Position numbers and translations under genes: made by a program. The notes beneath the pieces were generated by a model. That model saw nothing but the letters and a program-made list of their open reading frames with translations. It did no database searches and was not told where the DNA came from. A DNA stretch of 64,000 nt, taken from positions 2,480,001 to 2,544,000 of the forward strand of contig NC_013523.1 in the NCBI RefSeq assembly GCF_000024985.1, given 5' to 3'. This DNA is from Sphaerobacter thermophilus DSM 20745. GTDB lineage: Bacteria > Chloroflexota > Chloroflexia > Thermomicrobiales > Thermomicrobiaceae. This document shows positions 54,613 through 63,466 of this stretch, piece after piece; positions within the stretch are counted from its first letter, which is position 1; each line of letters begins with the position of its first letter.

Positions 54613-57015
54613 ATGAGAGAACAAACGATTCCTGTCGAGATCGACGGCAACGGCGCGCACTGCGCCGATTTGTTGCTCGATACCCTGATGCAGCACAAGG
54701 GGATCGACGCCATCGAACTCGATGCTGACCGTCGTGCCCTGCGCATCCGCTACGACCCCGATGTCATCTCCCTGGCGACCGTCGAGCGCCTGGCCGACCG
54801 GATCGGCGTGCAAATCGGCGAGCGCTACCAGCGCTGCGTGTTCGCCATGAACGGGGTCTCCTGCCGCGGCTGCGGCAGCGTCATCGAGCGGCGCCTGCAC
54901 GGGCGGAACGACATCATCTGGACCAGCGCCAACCCGGCCAGCCGCCGGCTGGCAGTCGAGTACGCCGGCACCCGGGAACGCCTCTCGGAGATCACCCGGA
55001 CGATCGAAGATGCCGGGGTGCGCGTGCGCGGTCAGGTAGCCCCGCCGGCGCCCACACGGCAGAAAGAGGAGGACGAGGAGAGCTGGTGGGACCGCTACCA
55101 CCTGGTGGTCGCCACCGTCGCTACGCTCATCTTCCTCGCCAGCGGCTGGCTGCTCGGCCGGCTCGGCCTGATCTCGCACGAGGTGCAGATCGGCTTCTAC
55201 GTGCTGACCTACATCGCGGGTGGCTTTTACGCCACGCGCCAGGCGATCTCCTCGCTCCTCCAGCGCCACGTCGACATCGACCTGCTGATGGTCACCGCCG
55301 CGATCGGCGCCGCGACCATCGGCGGCTGGGTCGAGGGCGGCATCCTGCTCTTCCTCTTCTCGCTGGGCAACACGCTGGAGCACTACGCCCTCGGCCGCAC
55401 CCACCGCGCGATCCGCGCGCTGATGGAGTTGAGCCCGGAGGACGCGCTGGTCGTGCGCGACGGGCAGGAGCAGCGCATCCCGGTCGACGAACTCGTCATC
55501 GGCGACACGGTCATCGTCAAGCCGAGCGAGCGCATCCCGGCCGACGGCAAGGTGATCAGCGGCGAGTCGGCGGTCGACCAGTCGCCCATCACCGGCGAGT
55601 CGATCCCGGTCGGCAAAGGGCCGGGCGATCAGGTCTTCGCCGGGACGATCAACGGCCACGGGCTGCTGCGGGTCCGGGTCGAGCGCCTGGCGCAGGAGAG
55701 CACCCTGGCCAAGATCATCCGCATCGTTGAGGAGGCACGCAGCCAGAAGTCGCGCACCCAGCGCTTCACCGACGCCTTCGAGGGGATCTACGCCATCGGC
55801 GTCATCGTCGCCTCGGCGCTGGCGGTCATCATCCCGGTGGTCTTCCTGGGGCGCGACTTCCACGACATGTTCTACCGGGCGATGACGCTGCTGGTGGTGG
55901 CCTCGCCCTGTGCCCTGGTCATCTCGACGCCGGCCTCGATCCTCTCGGCGCTGGCCAACGGCGCCCGCCAGGGCATCCTCTTCAAGGGAGCCGTCCACCT
56001 GGAGAACGTCGGTGCCGTCGACACCGTCGCCTTCGACAAGACCGGCACCCTGACGATCGGCCGCCCGCGCGTGACCGACGTCATCACCTGCGAGGGCGTC
56101 GACGAGCGGGAGATGCTGATGCTGGCGGCGGCCGTCGAGCGGCTGTCGGAGCACCCGCTCGGCCTGGCCGTGGTGCAGTACGCCGAGGAACTGGATATCC
56201 CGTCGCTGGATGACCAGGAGATCACGGGACTCCAGTCGGTCCCCGGCCGGGGCGTCCGCGCCGTGGTGCGTGGGCAGACCCTGCGGATCGGCAACGAGGC
56301 GCTCCTGGAGAGCGAGGGCGTGACCCTGCCGGACGATCTGCGGCGGCAGGGGGATGCGCTGCGCGAACAGGGCAAGACCCTGATGTTCATCGCCAGCGAT
56401 CGCGCGCTGGGCGTGATCGCGGTGGCCGATGTCATCCGCCCGGTCGTCCCGGCGGTCATCGAAGACCTGCATCGCCTCGGCGTGAAGCGGACGATCATCC
56501 TGACCGGGGACAACGAGCGCGCGGCGCGGGCCATCGCGCGCCAGGTCGGTATCGACGAGTGGCGCGCCGGGCTGCTGCCGGAGGAGAAGCTCACCGTCAT
56601 CCGCGAGATGCAGCGCAATGGGGAGATGGTGGTCATGGTCGGCGACGGCGTGAACGACGCCCCGGCCCTGGCCACGGCCGACATCGGCATCGCCATGGGG
56701 AACGCGGGCACCGACGTGGCCCTGGAGACGTCCGACATCGTGCTGATGGCAGACGACCTGACCAAGCTCCCCTACGCGATCGAGCTGAGCCGCCGGGCCC
56801 GCCGGGTGATCCGGCAGAACCTCACCTTCGCGCTCACGGTGATCGTGGTCCTGGTGATCGCGACCCTCATGGGTCGGGTGCCGCTGCCACTGGGCGTCGT
56901 GGGCCACGAGGGAAGCACGATCATCGTGGTTCTCAACGGCCTTCGCCTGCTGCGATTCCGCAAGCCAGCCTTGCACGCACCTGCCGTCCGGACCGCTCCG
57001 GTTCCGGCGGACTAA
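54613..57015 (+). CDS. P1B-4-type metal-exporting ATPase (CoaT-like)
   Basis: 800 residues. Two N-terminal ferredoxin-like segments; the second keeps a Cys pair (NGVSCRGCGSVIERRL). Actuator TGES-type loop (SPITGESIP), ion path motif SPC at about 431-433 (VVASPCALV), phosphorylated Asp475 in FDKTGTLT, nucleotide-binding 'SEHPLGLAV', and GDGVNDAPAL. The last membrane helix has HEGST (about 765), which with SPC defines P1B-4 (Co/Zn/Fe efflux). A strong promoter with a palindrome lies upstream. An ATG at 54613 is used; a GTG two codons earlier is possible. Confidence 0.92.
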   Translation: MREQTIPVEIDGNGAHCADLLLDTLMQHKGIDAIELDADRRALRIRYDPDVISLATVERLADRIGVQIGERYQRCVFAMNGVSCRGCGSVIERRLHGRNDIIWTSANPASRRLAVEYAGTRERLSEITRTIEDAGVRVRGQVAPPAPTRQKEEDEESWWDRYHLVVATVATLIFLASGWLLGRLGLISHEVQIGFYVLTYIAGGFYATRQAISSLLQRHVDIDLLMVTAAIGAATIGGWVEGGILLFLFSLGNTLEHYALGRTHRAIRALMELSPEDALVVRDGQEQRIPVDELVIGDTVIVKPSERIPADGKVISGESAVDQSPITGESIPVGKGPGDQVFAGTINGHGLLRVRVERLAQESTLAKIIRIVEEARSQKSRTQRFTDAFEGIYAIGVIVASALAVIIPVVFLGRDFHDMFYRAMTLLVVASPCALVISTPASILSALANGARQGILFKGAVHLENVGAVDTVAFDKTGTLTIGRPRVTDVITCEGVDEREMLMLAAAVERLSEHPLGLAVVQYAEELDIPSLDDQEITGLQSVPGRGVRAVVRGQTLRIGNEALLESEGVTLPDDLRRQGDALREQGKTLMFIASDRALGVIAVADVIRPVVPAVIEDLHRLGVKRTIILTGDNERAARAIARQVGIDEWRAGLLPEEKLTVIREMQRNGEMVVMVGDGVNDAPALATADIGIAMGNAGTDVALETSDIVLMADDLTKLPYAIELSRRARRVIRQNLTFALTVIVVLVIATLMGRVPLPLGVVGHEGSTIIVVLNGLRLLRFRKPALHAPAVRTAPVPAD

Positions 57016-57021
57016 GCGCTA

Positions 57022-57092
57022 CCGGGCGCTAGCGCCCGGCATCACCTCCTCCACCCCCGCCCGCGGCAGAAGCCGCGGGCGGGCGTTTTGTC
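57022..57092 (+). terminator. Terminator after the P1B-4 gene
   Basis: CCCGCCCGCGGC / GCCGCGGGCGGG perfect 12-bp stem (57056-57083), loop AGAA, then CGTTTTG. It is preceded by a second perfect palindrome CCGGGCGCTAGCGCCCGG at 57022-57039. Confidence 0.85.
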
Positions 57093-57308
57093 CGAGTGGA
57101 GGGTTTCGGTACCCCTCACCCCCTCCCCCTCTCCCACAAGGGAAGAGGGGGAAGACGGCTTCTCCCCCCGCCGCGATCCTTCCAGGTTAGTAAGTAACAG
57201 ACGTATAGATTGTGTTTAGCTTTTCATCTTCGGTCCCTAGCGTGGACCGTGGTGCAACCGCACCGTGCGGGTAGGGAGTCGTCGGAACACCGGGATCGGA
57301 GGAGTGTC
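57093..57308. repeat. Intergenic region with C-rich repeat
   Basis: CCCCTCACCCCCTCCCCCTC...CACAAGGGAAGAGGGGGAAG (57113-57155) is another core of the composite repeat family. TTTAGC and TATAGA hexamers near 57200 may form the promoter of the ScyD/E gene. Confidence 0.55.
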
Positions 57309-58448
57309 ATGGGGTACCGTCCTACCCCGACCTGGCGCCGGCTGGCGTCCATCATCGCGGTACTTGGCTTTATGGGTGCGCTGCTACCCCTCGCCGGCGC
57401 ATCAGCCCAGCCCACGGTCACCGTCTTCGCGGAGGGGCTCGACAATCCGCGGGGGGTGACCTTCGGCCTCGACGGTGCGCTCTACGTCGCCGAAGCCGGG
57501 AGCGGCGGCGACGGTCCTTGCCGGGAGAATCCGGAAGGCGACACCGAATGCTACGGAGAATCCGGGGCCATCACCCGCATCACACCGGATGAGCAGGAGC
57601 GCATCGTGAGCGACCTCCCCTCGCTGGCCGCGGATGACGGCAGCTTCGCGACCGGCCCGACCGATGTGGTGCCGCTGGCGAACGGCATCACCGCCGTCGT
57701 GGTTGGCTGGGGCGGTCCGCCGGACGGCCGCACGGCCCTCGGTCCGGAGGGTGGGCTCTTCGGCCGGCTGGTCCTGACTCTCCCCGATGAGGAGTGGAAC
57801 CCGGGGCCGGATATTACGGCGTACGAGGCGGCCGCCAACCCCGACGGTGACATCGTCGATTCGAACCCGTACGCCCTGGTGCCCGGATACCCCCAATTCT
57901 TCGTCGTCGATGCCGGAGGGAACAGCCTGCTCGCGGTCGGGGCCCAGGGGGAGATCCAGACGGTGGCCGTCTTCCCCACGCGGATGGTCGATGCCCCGCC
58001 GGAGCTGGGGTTGCCGCCGGGGACGCAGATCCCGATGCATGCCGTGCCGGACACGGTCACCTACGGCCCGGACGGCGCCCTCTATGTCGGGGAGTTGACC
58101 GGATTCCCCTTCGTGCCGGGGGCAGCCCGCGTCTGGCGCGTCGTGCCGGGTGAGGAACCGCTGGTCTACGCCGAGGGCTTCACCAACATCATCGACCTGG
58201 CGTTCGCGCCGGACGGCAGCCTGTTCGTGCTCGAAATCGCACGGGATGGGCTCCTGGCCAGCGAGGCGACCGGCGAACTGCCGACCGGAGCGCTGATCCA
58301 GGTCGCGCCCGACGGGACGCAGACCGAGATCGCCAGCGAGGGGCTCGTCGCCCCGACCGGCGTGGCACTCGGTCCCGACGGCGCGATCTACGTGTCCAAC
58401 TTCGGAGTCTTGGCCGAGATGGGCCAGGTGATCCGCATCGCCCCGTAG
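57309..58448 (+). CDS. Secreted ScyD/ScyE-family beta-propeller protein
   Basis: 379 residues with a signal peptide (WRRLASIIAVLGFMGALLPL...ASAQP). The mature part repeats NHL/YVTN-like blades: DNPRGVTFGLDGALYVAEAG, DTVTYGPDGALYVGELTGFP, NIIDLAFAPDGSLFVLEIAR, APTGVALGPDGAIYVSNFGV. ScyD/ScyE proteins of cyanobacteria assist scytonemin synthesis, but most family members occur without that pathway, as here. GGAGGAGTGTC precedes the ATG; a perfect terminator hairpin follows. Confidence 0.85.
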   Translation: MGYRPTPTWRRLASIIAVLGFMGALLPLAGASAQPTVTVFAEGLDNPRGVTFGLDGALYVAEAGSGGDGPCRENPEGDTECYGESGAITRITPDEQERIVSDLPSLAADDGSFATGPTDVVPLANGITAVVVGWGGPPDGRTALGPEGGLFGRLVLTLPDEEWNPGPDITAYEAAANPDGDIVDSNPYALVPGYPQFFVVDAGGNSLLAVGAQGEIQTVAVFPTRMVDAPPELGLPPGTQIPMHAVPDTVTYGPDGALYVGELTGFPFVPGAARVWRVVPGEEPLVYAEGFTNIIDLAFAPDGSLFVLEIARDGLLASEATGELPTGALIQVAPDGTQTEIASEGLVAPTGVALGPDGAIYVSNFGVLAEMGQVIRIAP

Positions 58449-58477
58449 CCCCTGTACCGGACGAGGCGAAGCAGACC

Positions 58478-58509
58478 GGCCGCGACGGGTTGGGCAACCC
58501 GTCGCGGCC
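58478..58509. terminator. Bidirectional terminator between convergent genes
   Basis: GGCCGCGACGGGTT / AACCCGTCGCGGCC perfect 14-bp stem, loop GGGC, followed by GTCTCCATTTC on the plus strand. Confidence 0.85.
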
Positions 58510-58526
58510 GTCTCCATTTCGGATGA

Positions 58527-60740
58527 CTAGCGCGCGGCGCGGGCCGCGCCCCACCCGTTCGCGTCCCCCGACTCAGGCACGGCCGAGGGGAGCGAGACAA
58601 CGTAAGCCGACTCGATCCCGGGGATCGTCACGATCTCGGCCAGCGCCGCCTCCGGGATGATGTCGTCCACGTTGAGGACCATGATCGCCTGCCCGCCCCG
58701 CTCATGCCGGCCGACCTGCATCCCGGCGATGTTCACGTTATAGCGGCCGAGGATGGTGCCGACGCGGCCGACCACGCCGGGGCGATCCCAGTGGCGCGTG
58801 ATGAGCAGGTCGCCCGCCAGCGGCCGCTCCAGCGAGAAGCGGTCGATCTCCATGATGCCCGCCTCGTTGCGGTCCCAACGGACCGTGACCCGGTGAGGGT
58901 CGTCGCCGTCGACCTCGAAAGCGAACTCGGGCACGAGCGCGGGGTCGGCATTCCCGGTGACGATGTGGACGTCCAGGCCGAGGTCCCGGGCGACGAGCCG
59001 GGCATTGACCGGCGTGACACGCCGGTCGGTCCAGCGTCGCAGCGCCTCAGCCAGCGCAGCCGCCGTCACGCGCTCCGTCACGTCGAGCGGCACCGCCCCC
59101 TGCACGATGACCTCCAGGCGCTCCGGTCGCGCCGACCGCAGCACCGAGAGGAGCCGTCCGGCGGCGGAGGCCACACGAGTCAGCCGCTGCAACTCCGGCC
59201 CCTGGAGCGAGGCCGGCGGCAGGTTGACGGCGTTCGGCACCGCCTCACCCCGCAGCGCGGCCAGCGTCGTCGTGCTGATCATCTCGCCGACCGCCGCCAG
59301 CGCCTCGCGGCTCGACCCGCCGATGTGCGGCGTCAGGATCACGTTGGGCAGGCCGAAGAGCGGGCTGGTGTAGGCCGGCTCATCCGGGAAGACATCGACC
59401 CCGGCTGCCGCCACCCGCCCCGTGCGGAGCGCCTCCGCCAGGGCCTCCTGGTCCACCACCTCACCCCGCGCGCAGTTGAGCACGATCGCCCCCGGCTTCA
59501 TCCGGGCGATCGCGTCGGCGTCAAGCATGTTGATCGTCTCCGACGTGGCCGGGACGTGGAAGGTGACCACGTCCGCCTCGGCCAGCAGCCTCTCGTACGG
59601 CACCGGCTCGACCCCGAGCTGCTGGAAGCGCTCCCGGGCGATGTAGGGATCGTAGCCGATCAGGCGCGTCTCGAAGGCGCGCAGCCGCTGGGCCACGACC
59701 GAGCCGACCCGCCCCAGCCCAACGATCCCGATCGTCTTCCCCTGCAGGTCGAACGGCTTGAACCGCTTGCGCTCCCAACGACCGGCGTGGACCGCGGCGT
59801 TGGCGTCCGGGATCTGGCGAGTGAGCGCCAGCAGCAGCGCAATCGTGTGCTCTCCGGCCGAGACGGCGTTAGCGCCCGGGGCGTTCAGCACGAGGATCCC
59901 GGCCTCGGTCGCGCCCTGGACATCGATGTTGTCCACTCCAGTGCCCGCCCGGGCCACAACCCGGAGCGAGGGGCCGGCCGCCAGCACCTCCCGCGTGACC
60001 TGCGTCTCGCTGCGCACGATCAGGGCGTCGGCATCGCGCAGCGCGGCGGTGAGGGCCGCCACATCTTGTCCATCGACATCGATCAACTCCGCCTCGCGCG
60101 CCAGCCGGGCGCGGGCGGCAGGGTCGATGACGTCACTGATGACGATCCTGTAGCGAATGGGACCGCTCTCCACTTCTTCCTCTTCGTCCGGTGCCCCGAG
60201 CAATCGTTCCCAGGCCGCCGCCAGGTCGGGCACCCGCTCGATCAGGGGCGACTCCCCCTCCGGCTTCGGGTCGGTCGTCAGCAGCAGGCAGCGGATGCCG
60301 GCAGCGGCATACGCCGTCGCGTGCCGCACGCTGTCCTCGACCGCGTGGGACACGCCCAGTGCGTGGGCGACCGCGACCTTGTCGTCGGCAAACCTGATGG
60401 CGCAGGCCGGGAAGCCGTGCTCTCGCAGCCACTCCTCCGTCGTAGCCCGCGCCTCCTGAGGGCGAGCGGTCAGGATAAGCACGTTCTCCGCGCCGAGCGC
60501 CGCCCGGGCGGCCTCGACGAAGCGGCGTCCCTTCGGCGCCGGCCGCAGCCGGCGCGCCGGGCCATCCGGCCCGTAGACCCAGCGCCGAATCTCAAGCGGC
60601 ACATTGCAGCCAGCCGAGTCCACGAAGGCGTGCAGCGGCAGCGTCAGCCCAAAAGTCTCGTTAGCAGCGTGGGCAAGAATCCGGGGATGCTCGGTTAGAA
60701 CACCATCGAGATCAAGCGCGAGTCGGATCACGTCGTTCAC
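58527..60740 (-). CDS. serA: HAD-domain / D-3-phosphoglycerate dehydrogenase fusion
   Basis: 737 residues. Residues 1-190 are a HAD-superfamily domain (LALDLDGVLTEHP with Asp10/Asp12, VLILTARPQEARATTEEWL, FADDKVAVAHALGVSHAVED), closest in look to 5'-deoxynucleotidase type C/NIF-like HADs. Residues 197-737 are complete long-form PGDH (SerA): substrate domain, NAD-binding GLGRVGSV, catalytic Arg in NCARGEVVD, Glu-His pair in ILTPHIGGSS, an ASB domain and a C-terminal ACT domain (LLITRHWDRPGVVGRVGTIL, YNVNIAGMQVGR). It starts serine synthesis; the fused HAD might act later in the same route or be regulatory. The start overlaps the leader ORF at 60712-60900. Confidence 0.9.
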   Translation of the reverse strand: MNDVIRLALDLDGVLTEHPRILAHAANETFGLTLPLHAFVDSAGCNVPLEIRRWVYGPDGPARRLRPAPKGRRFVEAARAALGAENVLILTARPQEARATTEEWLREHGFPACAIRFADDKVAVAHALGVSHAVEDSVRHATAYAAAGIRCLLLTTDPKPEGESPLIERVPDLAAAWERLLGAPDEEEEVESGPIRYRIVISDVIDPAARARLAREAELIDVDGQDVAALTAALRDADALIVRSETQVTREVLAAGPSLRVVARAGTGVDNIDVQGATEAGILVLNAPGANAVSAGEHTIALLLALTRQIPDANAAVHAGRWERKRFKPFDLQGKTIGIVGLGRVGSVVAQRLRAFETRLIGYDPYIARERFQQLGVEPVPYERLLAEADVVTFHVPATSETINMLDADAIARMKPGAIVLNCARGEVVDQEALAEALRTGRVAAAGVDVFPDEPAYTSPLFGLPNVILTPHIGGSSREALAAVGEMISTTTLAALRGEAVPNAVNLPPASLQGPELQRLTRVASAAGRLLSVLRSARPERLEVIVQGAVPLDVTERVTAAALAEALRRWTDRRVTPVNARLVARDLGLDVHIVTGNADPALVPEFAFEVDGDDPHRVTVRWDRNEAGIMEIDRFSLERPLAGDLLITRHWDRPGVVGRVGTILGRYNVNIAGMQVGRHERGGQAIMVLNVDDIIPEAALAEIVTIPGIESAYVVSLPSAVPESGDANGWGAARAAR

Positions 60741-60900
60741 CGGGTACCTCCAGCCGCAGCGTTCTCTCCAGCATCGTCACGTCACTCCCACTGGAAGAAC
60801 TACTGGGACTACTGGAGCCCCGGCTCGAAGAACTCGACCACCAGCGCCCGAGCGTGGCCGTCGTCATGGCCGCGGCTGCGAAACGCATGATGGTCATCAT
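60712..60900 (-). CDS. Serine-rich leader ORF upstream of serA
   Basis: 62 residues from a double ATG with GGAGAAGAACG upstream. After MMTIMRFAAAAMTTATLGRW come W then SSSSSRGSSSPSSSSSGS: 14 serines within 18 residues (60783-60840), using TCG, AGT, TCT, AGC and TCC codons. The stop lies 29 nt inside serA. Such amino-acid-rich leaders directly upstream of the biosynthetic gene regulate by ribosome stalling on the charged-tRNA level. That the peptide is translated is inferred from its ribosome binding site. Confidence 0.65.
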   Translation of the reverse strand: MMTIMRFAAAAMTTATLGRWWSSSSSRGSSSPSSSSSGSDVTMLERTLRLEVPGERRDPTRA

Positions 60901-60984
60901 CGTTCTTCTCCGACTCCATTCCGCCGGGTCACGACGACCGCGCCCGCGGGCCGCCCCGGCTTTACCAAACAACAATCATTCCTG

Positions 60985-61012
60985 AGTATAGCCGCTTACC
61001 GTACCGCAGGAA
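60985..61012 (-). promoter_or_regulatory. Candidate promoter of the leader-serA unit
   Basis: On the minus strand TTCCTG (61012-61007), 16 bp spacer, TATACT (60990-60985). Transcript start about 75 nt upstream of the leader ATG. Confidence 0.45.
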
Positions 61013-61221
61013 AGTCCCGCTACATGAACACGACGCCCAGCAGACCTAAGAAGATGCTCACATATCAGGGGAGATGGATGCCGATTCGGACGAGAACCCG
61101 GTGCTCCCATAGCGAACTCAGGCGGACGGCGCCCGCGAAACACCACCTCAGCGAACGACATCCCACCCCGAGCACGGTCGGGCTCGCACCCCCGGATTCC
61201 GCTCGTGGTAGACTTGGCGGC
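61013..61221. other. Intergenic stretch, no gene seen
   Basis: Divergent region between serA and the VOC gene. Frames are open but without ribosome binding sites or family similarity. Confidence 0.35.
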
Positions 61222-61662
61222 ATGATGATTACCAGATTGGACCATGTCAGCGTCGTCGTTGACGACTTGACAAATGCTACCGCGTTCTTCGCCGCACTCG
61301 GCATGACGGTCGAAGGCGAGATGCACGTCGAGGGCCCGTGGGTGGACCGCGTCAATGCGATCGACGGTGTCCAGATCGACATCGTCATGATGCGCACTCC
61401 GGACGGGCAGGGGCGGCTTGAGCTGACGAAGTTCCACAACCCGGAACTGATCGAGGTCGAACCGGCGATCGCACCACCGAACGCGCCGGGCCTCCGAAGC
61501 GTCATGTTCACCGTCGACAGCGTCGACGACGCCGTCGCCCGCCTGCGCGCCATCGGCGCCGAACTCATCGGCGAGGTAGTCCAGTACGACAACATGTACC
61601 GCCTCTGCTACATGCGGGGCCCTGCGGGCATCATCGTCGCACTGGCCGAGGAACTCGCCTGA
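61222..61662 (+). CDS. VOC-family (glyoxalase/dioxygenase-like) protein
   Basis: 146 residues with two beta-alpha-beta-beta-beta modules: ITRLDHVSVVVDDLTNATAF (metal His), 'VQIDIVMMRTPDGQGRLELT', then 'GLRSVMFTVDSVDDAVARLR' and 'MYRLCYMRGPAGIIVALAEE' (second-module Glu). Substrate unknown; VOC proteins include glyoxalases, dioxygenases and antibiotic-resistance proteins. GGCGGC precedes the ATG, a weak ribosome binding site. Confidence 0.85.
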   Translation: MMITRLDHVSVVVDDLTNATAFFAALGMTVEGEMHVEGPWVDRVNAIDGVQIDIVMMRTPDGQGRLELTKFHNPELIEVEPAIAPPNAPGLRSVMFTVDSVDDAVARLRAIGAELIGEVVQYDNMYRLCYMRGPAGIIVALAEELA

Positions 61663-61977
61663 ACCGTCTGCCGCAGTGAGACACCGACGGCGACCGGCTC
61701 CCGCACCGCGGTCTGTGCACCGGGGCGCGGGCCGAGCGTGGTCGCCTGCGCGGTGAACGGATCCGGCACCGTGGTCGGCCCGCGCCCGCCCGTGCCCGGG
61801 GGTAACCCCCCGGGCACCGACCACCGCCCTCAACCCTCCTACCACGCGGCGAACCGAGACCGCCCGCGCCCCGTTACCCGGCCTCCGCGCTGGATCCTCC
61901 GGCCACACGCCCCGGAGCGTGCTATGGTGTGGCGCGGGCGCGCTGGGCGCAGCCATGGGAGAACGAGGAGTGGAGCG
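61663..61977. repeat. Intergenic region with 26-bp palindrome
   Basis: No gene. At 61792-61817 lie GTGCCCGGGGG and CCCCCGGGCAC around TAAC, the uninterrupted relative of the palindrome that the IS4-like element entered at 22989. Confidence 0.75.
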
Positions 61978-62547
61978 ATGGGCCGCAGGGAGCCGCGACC
62001 GACCGGCGTCACGTTGATCGCGCTGTACGAGTTCTCCACCGCCGCGGTGTGCTTGCTGGCGACCTGTGTCGTGCTCGTGTTCCTCACGCCCGCCATGCTC
62101 TTCACCGCGAGTCGCCCCAGCGAGGCGGTCGGCGGGCTCTTCTTCGTGCTGCTGCTCTTCGGGTTCTTTCTGGCCTTCGCCATCGGCTCGGCGTTGGTCG
62201 GCTGGGGATTGCTCCTGCAGGAGCGCTGGTCGCGGATCGGGGCGATGGTGCTGGCAATCCCGGCCCTGCTCGGCTTCCCGGTCTGGACCGTGGCCGCGAT
62301 CGCGGTGCTGGTCTATCTCGCCAGCGGCGAGGGGCGAGCCGCGTTTGAACAGGTGTCCGCGCCCGAGGAGAGGGCTCCCGTCACGAGCCTGGCGCCGCCC
62401 GCACCGCCGCCTCCGCCGCCCGGTATGGGTCGGAGCGGCTCAAGGGCGGGGGACGAACACGGCGGCGCGGACTCCCCGGCGGAGGAGACGCGCGAGGTGC
62501 AGCCGGCAGACCGCGAGCGACCGGCCTCCGGCCCACCGGATGATTGA
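61978..62547 (+). CDS. Small membrane protein with a Pro-rich tail
   Basis: 189 residues. Three to four hydrophobic helices (VTLIALYEFSTAAVCLLATC, LFFVLLLFGFFLAFAIGSAL, AMVLAIPALLGFPVWTVAAI), then a cytoplasmic-like C-terminal tail of about 65 residues with PPPPPP and many charged residues. AGGAGTGGAGCG precedes the ATG. Similar unnamed proteins occur in high-GC Gram-positives and Chloroflexota. Confidence 0.65.
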   Translation: MGRREPRPTGVTLIALYEFSTAAVCLLATCVVLVFLTPAMLFTASRPSEAVGGLFFVLLLFGFFLAFAIGSALVGWGLLLQERWSRIGAMVLAIPALLGFPVWTVAAIAVLVYLASGEGRAAFEQVSAPEERAPVTSLAPPAPPPPPPGMGRSGSRAGDEHGGADSPAEETREVQPADRERPASGPPDD

Positions 62548-62692
62548 GCCGCCGGGCCAGGGTCGGTTCGCCACCCGCGACGAGACGCTGTGTATACGGC
62601 AGCCCACGACACCGTGTAGATCAATACCCGCGCCGGCCGGCTCCGTGTCTGCGCGTCGCCGGGCCCGCGCGACCGTTGGAGGAGGGGTTGCG

Positions 62693-63412
62693 GTGCGCTA
62701 TTCGGATGAGGAGACAGCGGCCCTCTATAACGTGCTCAACCCGTGGGGACCGAGCGACGAGTTCTACCTTGGCCTCGTCATGGAGGCCCGGGCGGTGCTC
62801 GATGTCGGCTGCGGGACGGGCACGCTGCTGCACCAGGCGCGGGATGCCGGGCACACCGGCCGGCTGTGCGGGGTGGACCCGGACCGTGCGATGCTCGGGT
62901 TGGCACGGAGGCGGACCGATATCGAGTGGTGGGAAGGCAAGGCGGCGGCGATGCCATGGTCGAACGAGTTCGACCTCGCCGTGATGACCGGCCACGCCTT
63001 CCAGTGTCTGGTCGACGATGACGACTTGCGCGCCTCGCTGGCGGCGATCCGCCGCGCGCTGGTCGAAGGCGGACGCTTCGCGTTCGAGACCCGGAACCCG
63101 CTGGTCCGCGAGTGGGAAACCTGGACGTCGGACCATCCAATCGATGTCGTCGATCCGGCGGGCCGGCCGCTCCGCGTCTCCTATAGGGTGGAGGCGGTTG
63201 TTGGCGACGTGGTCACGCTCGTTGAGATTACCAGCGAGCGGGACGGCACCGTGCTGCGAGAGGACCGCGCAGACCTGCGCTTCCTCGACGCCGACACCCT
63301 GGCCGCGTTCCTCACCGAGGCAGGATTCCGGATCGAGGCCCAGTACGGCGACTGGTCCCGCGCGCCGTTCACCGAGACGAGCCGGGAGATCATCACCATC
63401 GCCCGGGTCTAG
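62693..63412 (+). CDS. SAM-dependent methyltransferase (class I)
   Basis: 239 residues. SAM motif I VLDVGCGTGTLLHQARDAGH, the acidic end of strand 2 in GVDPDRAMLGLARRR, motif in AMPWSNEFDLAVMTGHAFQC, and a 'LVEGGRFAFETRNPLVREWE' post-motif. Family: Methyltransf_25-like. Substrate unknown. GTG start at 62693 after GGAGGAGGGG. Confidence 0.88.
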   Translation: MRYSDEETAALYNVLNPWGPSDEFYLGLVMEARAVLDVGCGTGTLLHQARDAGHTGRLCGVDPDRAMLGLARRRTDIEWWEGKAAAMPWSNEFDLAVMTGHAFQCLVDDDDLRASLAAIRRALVEGGRFAFETRNPLVREWETWTSDHPIDVVDPAGRPLRVSYRVEAVVGDVVTLVEITSERDGTVLREDRADLRFLDADTLAAFLTEAGFRIEAQYGDWSRAPFTETSREIITIARV

Positions 63413-63466
63413 GGGGTGTGGCGGCCGGCACGTGGCCGCCACAACGTGTGCGATCGAGAGCGGTGG
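63413..63466. other. Short inverted repeat between convergent genes
   Basis: GTGGCGGCC-GGCAC-GTGGCCGCCAC (63418-63442, arms GTGGCGGCC/GGCCGCCAC) may terminate both genes. Confidence 0.55.

Noticed and set aside
58704-60698. Long plus-strand frame opposite serA
   Set aside because: Antisense shadow; no recognisable domain, whereas the minus strand has complete HAD and PGDH motifs.
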